Below are positions 21,953 to 34,600 of a DNA stretch of 64,000 nucleotides, in pieces. The notes under the pieces are model-generated. The model was not told where the DNA came from. It was given only the letters and a program-made list of their open reading frames with translations, and made no database searches. A program made the position numbers and the translations under genes. Position 1 is the stretch's first letter. Every line of letters begins with the position of its first letter. The stretch lies in assembly GCA_019096065.1 (NCBI GenBank), contig JAGUCH010000005.1, forward strand, positions 6,944,001 to 7,008,000. Direction: 5' to 3'. Source of the DNA: Paracyclopina nana. Taxonomy: Eukaryota > Arthropoda > Copepoda > Cyclopoida > Cyclopettidae.

Positions 21953-22186
21953 TTTGCTGATAGCAACCGACTGTCCATCCACATCCAAACAGTGCATGAG
22001 AAATTGAAGCCTCACAAATGTGACATTTGTGACAAATTTTTTGGCAGAAAGGAATATCTATCAATTCACACTAAATCTGTGCATGAAAACAAAAAGCCGT
22101 TTAAATGCAACATTTGTGAGAAAAGATTTTCTCAACAAGGAAATCTCGCAACTCACATAAAAAATGTGCATGGAAAAGCAAAGTAA
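21953..22186 (+). pseudogene. C2H2 zinc-finger protein, 3' part
   Basis: Continues the gene cut at 16199: it starts with the second half of finger 12 (FADSNRLSIHIQTVH), then fingers 13 ([19 protein letters not shown]...) and 14 (FKCNICEKRFSQQGNLATH...), and a TAA at 22184. Linkers and spacing match the 5' part exactly. It has no start codon of its own, so it cannot be expressed alone. Confidence 0.85.
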
Positions 22187-22400
22187 CCATCACAAATGTG
22201 ATTTCTGTGACAAAATATTTTGTCATCACATCCAATCAATGCACTTAGAAGAGAAAAAAGAATCATGTGACATTTGTGACACTTGTGATATTGAGATTAA
22301 AAAATCCAACACAGTGGCTCAGGAGTGACATAAAAGTGTCATCATTGTGACTTTTGTGATAATTTCTTAGAAAAAAAAAGTTGTGCACTAGGTAATAAAC
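22187..22400 (+). pseudogene. decayed zinc-finger remnants
   Basis: After the stop codon the sequence still shows finger-like pieces (AAATGTGATTTCTGTGAC and CATGTGACATTTGTGAC), but spacing is lost and stops occur. Either the array was once longer or this is 3' UTR derived from fingers. Confidence 0.6.
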
Positions 22401-22500
22401 GCAAGATATGGAATAAAAATCACTCAACTTATCTTATTTATATCTATATAGCAAAGGGAAATAACTAATTTGTATATTCGATCAACCATAAAGAGAATAG

Positions 22501-22506
22501 TTTATT
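22501..22506 (-). promoter_or_regulatory. polyadenylation signal AATAAA
   Basis: AATAAA on the minus strand starts five bases after the TEP-like gene stop codon. If used, the 3' UTR is only a few tens of bases long. Confidence 0.6.
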
Positions 22507-22510
22507 TAAT

Positions 22511-22632
22511 TTAAGATTCAAGGTTTGTTGATGATTTTTCCCCTGAGACTGTTGCTTCTGTCGCTGTTTTTGGTGTTGTTGCAACCTTTATGGCTCCTTG
22601 GGTGGTTGTTTCCATTGTTTTCAGGGAAACAG
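22511..22632 (-). CDS. TEP-like exon 26 (terminal exon)
   Basis: Acceptor GTTTTCAG; 39 residues rich in Thr, Ser and Lys, then TAA at 22511-22513. No hydrophobic GPI or membrane tail, so a soluble protein is likely. Confidence 0.83.
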
Positions 22633-25600
22633 CTGAAAACGAAAACAGCTTTTAATGTTAAGTAACTTGCTCCTCTAAAGCACAATTGGATTTTGAAGTG
22701 ACGATACCAAAACAAAGCAACTGGAACCAAATCCCAAGCATCAAAATCAAGATTTGTACAAATTACCCAACCAAAAAAAGTTAAATGATGATAATTCATT
22801 TATGATTTTGAGTTTTAAAAACTTAATGCTATTAATCAACAAGAACATGAGGATAATATGGTGCTCAATGAACAATGTGCAACATACTTGAAATAATATT
22901 TCCTGACAATGATTGTGTTTGCGGAGTAATGGTTGATGTTGATTCATTACTCATGTTTGGCACAGTGCTCTTCATAAGATCATTTTCGCAATGCTGAGAT
23001 GGGAACGAGCACAGTGGGCAAAACTGAGCCAGCTCTTCACTACTGACAACTGCAGAATCTGAAAAACGAAGCAGCTGTTAATGTAAACTTACTTAATCCT
23101 TCAACTCACAATTGCATTTCTAAGCAATGATTCCAAAACAAAGCAATTGAAATTAAATCTGCCAATAATTAATTTTGGTTTTCACTCATTTTTTTTTTTT
23201 TTGCTTGTATGCATTTTTATGTCAAAATTGTAATTTATATTCATACCATTGCTAAACTCAATCCATGATAACTCTGGGCTAGAATAATGAAGGCTTTTGA
23301 GATGAAAGAACAATTTAGTGGCCTTCAATGCCAAACTATTAGGAGAAATGGTCAAAATGGCTGGTCCAAGGTTCTCAATAACCTCAACCCTCTTAAATTT
23401 CAAGGTTGCACATGTTCCACAGTCACTCATGACCTGCAAGAATAAATCATGGTGATTTCATTTCACCTGGTGTACTGGTTAATTTCACCTCTTTTATATG
23501 GAGAAGAACATTCTGCTGCTGTCCACTGGCATGAAACCAGAAATCCTTGCTTGAAATGGCCTCAAATTTGAAGCCAGAGAAGAATTCCAAGTTGACACTT
23601 GTAGCCACTTTGTTCAGACCAGCTTTGGCCTTTAATTTGAGGCAGATAGTCAAATAAAAGTAATTGGAAGAGTCTTGCGAAGAATCCAAATTAATGTCAA
23701 ACAATCCAGGGTCTTTATCCTCAACTTCAGAAGAAAAAGTCTCATAGCTGGTTTCAACCTGAAAATGTAAAATAACGCATATCATCTTTGACTCTTATTT
23801 GACTCAGCTTTAGCTCATTTTTGATTGATCCAGTTAAAACTTTAATATCAACTCAGTTTGGACACTCTTTCATGACACTCAGTTTTACCTCAATATTGAT
23901 TTAGTATTGCCTCAGCTCTGCCTCAGCTCTGCCTCAGCTCTGCCTCAGCTCTGCCTCAGCTCTGCCTCAGCTCTGCCTCAGCTCTGCCTCAGCTCTGCCT
24001 CAGCTCTGCCTCAGCTCTGCCTCAGCTCTGACTGAACTCTGACTGAACTCAGCTCTGACTGAACTCAGCTCTGACTGAACTCAGCTCTGACTGAACTCAG
24101 CTCTGACTGAACTCAACTCTGACTGAACTCAACTCTGACTCAGTTTTGACTCAGTATTGACTTAGTAATGACTCAGTATTGGCTCAGTATTGGCTCAGTA
24201 TTCACTCAGTATTCACTCAGTATTCACTCAGTATTCAATTAGTATTCACTCAGTATTCACTCAGTATTCACTCAGTATTCACTCAGTATTCACTCAGTAT
24301 TCACTCAGTATTCACTCAGTATTCACTCAGTATTCACTCAGTATTCACTCAGTATTCACTCAGTATTCACTCAGTATTCACTCAGTATTCACTCAGTATT
24401 CACTCAGTATTCACTCAGTATTCACTCAGTATTCACTCAGTATTGACTTTTGACTCAGTACTAACTCAGCTCTGACTCAACTCAGTAGTCACATTCAATT
24501 TTAACTCTGTTATGGCAGACATTTCACCCAAAATCTTAATATTGTCCTGGAATTCATTAAATGACTTGGCGCAGGCTTTTAGAAATAATTTGTCAAATTA
24601 ACGCATTAACAGACTTTCGGATGAACCCATCTTTTTATGTAGAGCTGGTACTAGTCGACTTTTACAAAATGGTATCCTCCAGAGCATGATTAAATACTTT
24701 TTTGCAATGGCCTTTGCTTTCCTATGAGTTTCTAAAATCTACAATATTTAGCACAGCTCTCTTGACTATTGAAAATTAGAATTCAATAGTTAAAACAAAA
24801 TTAATTTATATCTCATTTTTGTAAAAAATGGAAATAATCTAATCTAAATAATATTTTATAATTTAGGCAAAGTTCAAACCTGAGAGCACAACTAGCGCCA
24901 TCTGTGAACATTTATGGAAGCTATCATTTGCAACATAAAAGCAGCTATAAATACTGATTGACAGGCCAAAAAATAATGAAAATCAAGCAAATTTTACCTC
25001 AACAGTGGCGCAACCTGTTCCAGTAGCCAAAAAGTAGAGTTTTTGTGGGCCATTTTTCCACACATTTTGAATGGATTTCATTTCTTCTTCACTTTCAGCC
25101 ATTCTCCATGTTTTTGAATGTCCCAAATCTTGTGAAGTGGCCACTGAGATTTTCAAATTCCTCTCAGCAGAAAAATCTGCATTTGACAAGGCTTGAAAAT
25201 GGTAGGCGGCCGTCAGAGCCCTAATCACAGCATATCCCGCCTGAAAAAAGGGAAAACATACAGTACTATAATGTACATTAGGATACATGTATTAAATTCC
25301 TTATGCTAATCTCATTAGCTCAGCCTATCTGAGAAATAAGGGAAATATTTAACAGTTCAGTGTGATAATGGTCGAATTAGTGAAATACATCGTAAATTGT
25401 TAGCCAAATTCTGTACTACAAGAAGAGAATATGAAATACAGTATGATTCAGTGAAATACATCGTAATTCGTAAAATACTACGCAATAAAACGAAAATCCG
25501 AACAAGGTATATGAAATACAGTGCAGTGTGATCTGGCGAAATACAGTGCGATTTAGTGAAATATTGTGTGATGTATTCAAATATAGGCTTATTCATTGAA

Positions 25601-28600
25601 ATACAGTATGATTCAGTGAAATAGTATAGTGAAATACATTGTCAATAATTGATCAAAGAGAAAAACATTGAATTTCTATGTAATTCAATGATCTACTGAG
25701 CAATTCAGTGAAATACAGAGTAGTTCAATGGAATACTGAGCAATTCAGTGGAATACCGTGTAGATCAATGAAATATTGGGCAATTCAGTGAAATACAGTG
25801 TAGTTCAATGAAATACTGAGCAAATCAGTGAAATACAGTGTAGTTATATAAAATACTGAGCAATTCAGTAATATACATTGTAGTTCAATGAAATACAGTG
25901 CAATTCAATGAAATAATAGGTAATTTAGAAAAATGTATTGTAATCACGTGAAATACTTTGAGAGTAAATAAAATAGCAATACAATTATGTGAAACATGAA
26001 GCAATCCTACATTTATGAGCAACAGTGAAGTATAAATCCCTTTTTATTCATTACGAGTAGATGAAAAACAACTTTCAGTAAAACACACATTGTAATTCAA
26101 TGAAACATTGTGAAATTCAGCGAATTACATTCATTTCTTAACAGTTGTAGAGCTTTTATTATTACATTAAAAAAGGTCTTTTAAAAAAAAGTTTTAATTG
26201 ATTATTGCGCGGGAAATGCATGAAAAGAATTTTCAGCATTACTTTTGAATTAAGCTAGTGCACACACTAAAATTAATTGCTCTGATTTATTGCTATTTTT
26301 AGCAAAGTTTTGTGTCACAACTGTCACAGTTTAAAAGGCACCTTAACTGACTTCAGATGAATCTGACAAAGTACAATTCTGCTCCACAAAGGAAGATTTT
26401 TTTTATTTCCTCATTTCTCCATGCACAATTTGATTATGCCTTGCAAGATTTGAATAATTGCCAAATGACACAAATGTCACAAATGTCACTCTTGAAGGGT
26501 CTCAGATTTTTATGCACTGAGCTTATATGAGTTTTATGGGCACTTTTCTTGTGAGATTGAAGAATCATTTGATGCGTCACTTCTTGTCACAAATGTCACA
26601 GGCAAATTGCTTGAGTTTTTTGTGCACGGCTTTGTGTTTGAAGTTGTGCCTTTTGGGCAAACTTCTTGTCAAAAATGGCTTGAAATCATTATGCACTTGT
26701 ATGACATGGCTCAAAAGGCTATTCTTATTGGCAAGTTGTTTGCCAGAAAAGTCGCAGGCCTTCATGCACAGTTTTGTAGTGAGTTTGAAGGCTCCCTTTA
26801 TACGCAAACTTCTTGTCACAAATGTCACAGGCAGACTTAAGGCCTTCATGCACAGTTTTGTGGTGAGATTGCAAACTTGCTTAATGCGAAAACTTCTAGT
26901 CACAAATGTCACAAGACAAAGGCTTGAGTTCCTCATGCACACTTTTGATGTGAGCCCTAAGGGTACCCTTTATGCCAAATTGTTTGTCGCAAATGTCTCA
27001 CTTGAAGGGTCTCAGCTTTTTATGCACAACATCAACATGAATTTAAAGATCGCTCTTAGTACAACATTTCCTGTCACAAATATCACAGGCAAAAGGCTTG
27101 AGTTCCTCATGAACCACTTTGATATGGCTAGAAAGAATGTACTTGTTGCTCAACACTGAAAAGATTTCAACGTTTTAGTGCTTTTGTCCAATTCATGCTT
27201 GGCTTCTTGGTGCTTTTTCAAGGCGATGCCAAGCTTGAACATTTGCCCACAAAACTCGCACTTGTTCATTGTTCAAGCGTCATGCACTGAGCTAATGTGG
27301 CTCTTCAGAACTTGCTTGGTAGAAAACTTCTTGACAAAAATTTCACAGGGCAAATTCTTTACACCTTCATGTACCATTTTGAGGTGACGTAGAAGGTTAA
27401 ATTTTTGAGCAAATTTTTTCTCACAAATGTCACAGGAAAAAATCTTTACACCTTCATGAATAGTTTTGTAGTGACGTTGAAGGGTCCCTTTGTGACCAAA
27501 CTTCTTGTCACAAATGTGACAAGAAAATGGCTGGAGTTCCTCATGAACTTGCTTGATATGGCATGAAAGGCTCTGTTTACTGGACAGCTGATTGTCACAA
27601 ATGTCGCACTTGAAGGGTCTCAGCTTTTTATGCACAGCATCAACATGAATTTCAAGATCTCTCTTAGAACTGCAAGATTTTTTAAGCGATGAATTTGCAA
27701 AATTTGTATTTTTGCAATGGAAGACATTTTTAAAATAAGTGTAATATTCCCTCAGTTGTCCATGCACCGTTTTGGTATGCTTTGCAAGATTTGAATTGAA
27801 GCCAAATGATTTGTCACAAATATCACACTTGAAAGGCCTCAACTTCTCATGCAATGATTTAATGTGGCTCTTCAGAACTTGCTTGGTAGAAAACTTCTTG
27901 TCACAAATGTCACAGGGAAAATTCTTTACACCTTAATGCACCATTTTAAGGTGATATTGAAGGGTCACTTTTTGACCAAACTTCTTGTCACAAATGTCAC
28001 AGGTAAATGGCTTGAGTTCCTCATGAACTTGCTTGATATGGCATGAAAGTATCCGTTTACTGGACAGCTGTTTGTCACAAATGTCGCACCTGAAGGGTCT
28101 CAGCTTTTTATGCACAGCATCAACATGAATTTTAAGATTTCTCTTTGTACTGCATTTCCTCTCACACATGTCACAAGCAAAGGGCTTCAAACCTTGATGC
28201 ACAGTGTCAATGTGAATTGTTAGGTTTTTCTTTCTACCAAACTGTTTGTCACAAATGTTGCACTTGAATGGTTTCAGCTTTTTATGCACTGTATCAACAT
28301 GAATTTGAAGATCTCTCATAGAACTGCATTTCCTCTCACACATGTCACAAGCAAAGGGCTTCAGACCTTGATGCACAGCGTTGATGTGAATTGTTAGGGT
28401 TTTCTTTGTACCAAACTGTTTGTCACAAATGTTGCACTTAAATGGTTTCAGCTTTTCATGCACAGTATCAACATGAATTTTAAGCTTTGAGTTTGAAGCA
28501 AATTTCCTTTCGCAAATGTCACATGCAAAAGGCTTCAGTCCTTCATGCACACTTTTTTGGTGAGATTGAAGGCTTCCTTTTCGTGTAAACTTCTGATTGC

Positions 28601-31600
28601 AAATATCACACTGAAAAGGCTCCAACTTTTTAGTGCTTTTGTTCAATTTATGCTTGGCTTCTTGGTGCTTCTTCAAGGCGATGCCAAGCTTGAACGTTTG
28701 CCCACAAACCTCGCACTTGTTCATTGTTCAAGTGTTGAATTGAAACTGATCACAGCTGCTATTCTCAGTTTCGAAGGTAACGTTTCGAAATCCAAACATG
28801 CCTCAATTTTCCGCATTTTGGATGCGCTGCGCATTGCGCACGCGCGCGCACCATCAAAAAGGGACGCCAAGTCAGCTGATTTGACCGCCATTGTACTAAT
28901 TTTGGTCAGTTGCATCTCAACCCTCAAAGAATACACTACTACCTGGATTTCTGCTAATTTTATTTACTTGTGTCTACTCTAATCATTATCTGTGTTCCTT
29001 TTCATGTGTTTCAAGAGCTTAAGCATTCCTTGAGAGCTTGGATTTTATTGCTTGTTACTTTATACATGTCATTTTATTGATTGACTGGTCTTTGGCAAGT
29101 CATACTTGTCTGGATTGGATTTGCATTGCTAGATCCTCTTCTGCTGCTGTTTCCCCACTGGATTCATTGGAATTTGCTGCAACCTTTACTCTGGATTGGA
29201 GGCCACTTTTCCTCTGGTCTCAGAATTTGGGAATCCCCACTGCACTGGACAATTTTGTATTGCTAGCCAAAGGGTTGATTTTGTCCACCTTATTAGCATT
29301 GCTAAGATCCATCGCATCGCGATCCCCACCAACCTTTTGAGGGCAACCTTCTAGTTGATTGCGGGCCACGACAACTTGGCGCCCAACGTGGGGCTGTTAA
29401 CCCCACCCCAGGTAACCTGATCACCTCTCATGCCTAAAAAGAAATACAGCGTACTTCAGTGAAATACAGCGTACTTCAGTGAAATACAGCGTGCCTCAGT
29501 GAAATGCAGCGTACTTCAGTGAAATACAGCGTGCCTCAGTGAAATACAGCGTGCCTCAGTGAAATGCAGCGTAATTCAATGAAATACAGCGCACTTCAGT
29601 GTAATACAGCGTACTTCAGTGAAATACAGCGTTCCTCTACTATTATAAGTAAAAAAATGGCAAATGTCCCCCATACACTTGTTTAACATGGGCTTAGTCT
29701 TTCGCAAGTTTTGCATAGTCACGCTATTTAAATAGCTCATAGCATAAAATGTATTTAAATAGCCTCTGGATGTATTTAAATAGCTGCTATTTAAATACGT
29801 TTTATGTTATGAGCTATTTAAATAGCGTGACTATGCAAAACTTGCGAAAGACTAAGCCATGGACTGTTTCATTTTGCCACAAATGTCACTAGCGAAAGGC
29901 TTCAAACCTTTGAAGGAGTTCTTTGTTTTGTTTTGCTCACTAAAAATGGTTTTGTTTTCAGTTTATTTCATGATCTAAATGCAAACATAAGTATTTACAT
30001 TGATTCTATATTGCAAAACCAAGATTTTTTTAAGAGATGAATTTGCAATGGAAGACATTTTTAAAATAAGTTTACTATTCCCACAGATATCCATGCACCG
30101 TTTTGGTATGCTTTGCAAGATTTGAATTGAAGCCAAATGATTTGTCACAAATATCACACTTGAAAGGCCTCAACTTCTCATGCAATGATTTAATGTGGCT
30201 CTTCAGTACTTGCTTGGTAGAAAACTTCTTGTCACAAATGTCACAGGGAAAATTCTTTACACCTTAATGCACCATTTTGAGGTGATATTGAAGGGTCACT
30301 TTTTGAGCAAACTTTTTCTCACATACGTCACAAGCAAATGGCTTGAGTTCCTCATGAACTTGCTTGATATGGCATGAAAGGCTCTGTTTACTGGCCAGCT
30401 GTTTGTAACAAATGTCGCAACTGAAGGGTCTCAGTTTTTTATGCACAGCATCAACATGTATTTCAAGCTCTCTCTTAGAACTGCATTTCCTCTCACACAT
30501 GTCACAAGCAAAGGGCTTCAAGCCTTGATGCACAGCTTTGATGTGAGCTGTTAGGTTTTTCTTTATACCTGACTGTTTGTCACAAATGTTGCACTTGAAT
30601 GGTTTCAGCTTTTTATGCACAGCATCAACATGAATTTGAAGATCTTTCTTAGTACTGCATTTCCTCTCGCACTTGTCACAAGCAAAGGGCTTCAAACCTT
30701 GATGCACAGCTTTGATGTGAATTGTTAGGTATTTCTTTCTACCAAATTTTTTGTCACAAATGTTGCACTTAAATGGCTTCATCTTTTTATGAACAGTATC
30801 TACGTGGATTTTAAGTAGTGAGTTTGCTGTAAACTTCCTTTCGCAAATGTCACAAGCAAAAGGCTTCAGTCCTTCATGCGCACATTTTTGGTGATTTTGA
30901 AGGCTTCCTCTTCGCGAAAACTTCATGTCGCAAATATCACACTGAAATGCCTTGACACCCCCATGCACCACTTCAATATGTCTTGAAAGAGTATACTTGG
31001 TGCTCAGCACTTTGTCACAAATGTTGCACTGAAAAGACTCCAACTTTTTAGCGCGTTTGTCCAATTCATGTTTGGCTTCTTGGTGCTTCTTCAAGGCGAT
31101 TCCAAGCTTGAACATTTGCCCACAAACTTCGCACTTGTTCATTATTAATGTTGAAATGCGACTGAGTTGAGTGAGGTCACTTCAGTCACAACAGACAGCT
31201 GACTGCTCTCAAAATCAAAACAATCGTCTATTTTCCGCATTTTGAGCTGAGCGCGCGGCGCACAGGCGCGCAGCTTCCTTCCGCGCACGCGCACGCCATG
31301 AGCATACTAGCATTCGCGTAACGCGCACGCCATTGAAAATGCCGGCGCGCTATTTTCGTGACTTTTTTACCTAGGTATGGGAAAACCAATTTTCCCCCAA
31401 AAAAATAGGTGAATCAGTTTATAATGATTATAAGGTTACGTTTGACTTCTTATATTAATATAATGTTTTTAGGACCAATTTCTAAAAACGTTACATAATT
31501 ACTGCTACATTTTACGCGAAAATAGTGGTGCTGTATTTTGCCCCATTTTGAAGTGAAACAGTGAGAGAATTCCCATTTCACCAAATAACAACAACACCAA

Positions 31601-34600
31601 AAGCACAAAGGAAAGTGGAAGAAAAAACACTTTTAGCTAAATGAGACTGCTTTTTTTTCTCCTTCTTTGAATAGAATTTTTTCTTGGTGCAGCCAAAATA
31701 AAGGGGAAAAAATATAGCTTTTTGGGGGGCTCACCTTCGAATTTTGCAGGATTTGCTTTGAGTGGGAATGTACACAGTTGAATAATTTGTCCATTTTGTT
31801 GTCATCAGCCTTTTTCTGCAAATTGGCCAAAGTCCACAGCAAATAAGTGGCGTCACTCAAGGTTTTCCCCTCACAATTGGCCTAAAAAAGGAATGAAAAA
31901 TGGGACAAGTCTAACAAAAAATAGTACAAAATATTTTAAATTGCACAAAATGATATAAATTGTATGAAAAGCTATAAGTTGATCTAAAAATAAAAAAAAG
32001 CCAAAAATTGTCCAGATTGGCCGGAAAATAAAAAAGTACAAAATTGCTCAAGTTTTTACCGAGAGGTCATCATTTTGTTGTTGCTGAACTAAGAGAAGTT
32101 GAGTCCATTCCTTGATGGAAGTTTTGCTGTTGTTCTCATTGAGCAGAGACAAAACTGCGAGAGTTCGCGAAAATGAGTCCACTTTGGTCATTCCCATGGG
32201 ACCAATTTCCTCTTGAAGGCCGAGCAAAGCCTTTAATGAGTCCCCATGAGCCTTCACTGCTAAAGACTGATACACCTGTAATTAAAGTGCATTTCATATA
32301 GAAAAAGAGTCTGATCCCTAGAAAATAGACAATTTTAAAGATTTCTTTTTTATGGTTAAGCCTCCATTTCGGTGTAGCTGTAGTCTAGTTAGCTTTTTAA
32401 TACATCAGACTCTTCTGTCTATTAGTTTATACTCACCTTTGAGTCAAGTGGAGCCCATTCGAGAATGTCAAGGTTTTGCTCTTGATCAGTGACCTCGTGA
32501 CTTTTCAATATCCAGCTTTCGAGTCCAGATTTGAGGATTGGAGTAAGTGGATAAAAAGTCTCGATTTCTGTGAGCAAAAACAGCTGCTCCAAGGCTTGCC
32601 TGAAAAAAGAAGAAATGGTCACGATACAAATAATGCTAAATACACTCGAATGTATTAATAATAATCTAATGTGCAAGGTCAAGCGGGAAAAATAAAGTTG
32701 AATACAGGAAAAAGAACGGGATACAGAAAATACAGCGGAACAGAGGGTAATGCAAAAAAAATAAAATACGGAAATGCAACAGAATACAGGGAAATACAAC
32801 GGAATTCACGGGAAATACAACGGGATACAGGGAAAACCAACAGAATACAGGGAAATACTACGGCCGGGATACAGAGAAATGTAACGAAATACTAGTAAAT
32901 ACAACGGAATACAAGGAAATACAATGAATTACGGGGAAATGCAATGTATACAACTTAACGGAATACAATGAAATACAACAAAATACAGGAAATAAAACGT
33001 TTTAAAGGGAAATATTTCGGAATACAGAATAATCGAACGGAATGCAGGAAAATACATACAACAGAATACAATGAAATACAGGAAAATACGTTTTAATTCT
33101 GGGAAAAACAGGAAAATACATTGGAAGCAGTACATTTAATACATTTAACATGGTTAAATACTGCAACACAAAGTGGAGTAGGAAAATGAATTGGGGCACA
33201 GGAGTCTGAAATACAGTTAAAAACAGGGGACTCTTCAAGCTAAAATATGAAAATATGGCCTTCACAAGAAAAGAGGGCAAATTTTTAAGTAAGGTAAATA
33301 ACAAGTGTAATCTGTCAAAATCACTAAGAGGATCGAGGAGAGGAAAGTTTCCTCAGTACAATGGGCCTTTCTGCTCTATGAAGACGACCACGAAAATTGT
33401 TCGGGAAACTTTTTTCCTCAGAGCTTTCTCTAAAAATGTTTGCCAATTTTCAACTTTGTTTTCTTTTCCCAGCTACAGACAAACAAAAGAAACATTTGTG
33501 ACATTGCTTACTTTGCACAAAGGGGAAAAAAACCCGACCAAAATTGGTTTTTAAATTAAGTTGAAAAAACCTTTGTTATTAAGGTTTGACTGAATCATTT
33601 CTGATCAAGGTTTTGCAATAAATTGTCAAGGTTTTACTTTGAGTTGCCAAGGTTTTGATTCAGATTGATAAGGTTTAAGGTTAAAGGTTACTACGGTTCA
33701 TTAAGGTTTCATAGTGTTCAGGCAAATTAAGGTTTGCAAAATGTACCTGAAAGTTTGCTGAGTCATTGCATCCCCAAAAGAGCCATCAACATTTCTGAAG
33801 TACATCAAATCCTGGGTGATCTTGTGCATTTTATCCACAAGGTTATTTGTGAATGAACCTTGTGGCTTTCTTTGGAGCCTCTCAAGGATGGACAAGGTTG
33901 CAGCATTTCTTAAGGTATTCATCAATTGAGCAAAGGTTTGAACCTCACCAACCTCATTCACTAATGGTAAATTGAACCCGCCTAGGAATTATAAAAATAT
34001 TATAGAAGCTTTTAAACAAATGTCTTAATATAAGAAAATTACTTGATACAACCAGTTTGGCTTGAACGGTTCCATTTAGAGCCTCTTTGGCATCAACCTG
34101 GAAAACCCGGTTGTGACCTCCATCAACCTGTGACCTTGGTTCTTCTTGGCCATGCCAAAACCTTGAAAGGAACCAAACCTTGCTCTTAAAAAGGGTTTTA
34201 GGGTCATCCAAAAGATTTTCCAAGGTTCAGTTTTTTCAAGGTTGGAATACTTTCAATATAAGAGACAAACCTTATATCAATTTTGGTGTCAGCCATTTCC
34301 AATACTCTGATCACTGAGGGTGAAAATTCAGTGGGGAGAGGCCAACTTATTATGGAGATTTTATGTCCATTGGGTAACATTGTGCCAAATTGAAGCTGGT
34401 GATTGGTGGTTGGCCATGATAAGAAAAATGTGCCATCTTCTCCATTTGGCAAGATTTCAGGAGTAGCTTTGTTCAACAACCTGGTTTCTCCACCTATTAA
34501 ATAGAGAGTTGATTTAATTATTACTCTTTGGCTCATGGTGACTGTTTTTTAAGGTGGCAAGTCTTTGAATTATGGTGACTCATTGTGAGTTTCTGACTCA

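Noticed and set aside
24179..24475. Open frames of 70-165 codons across minisatellites (also 35241-35516, 53740-54223, 55734-56141, 57692-58313)
   Set aside because: Repeat units without stops give long frames in several phases on both strands. The peptides are pure unit repeats with no domain.
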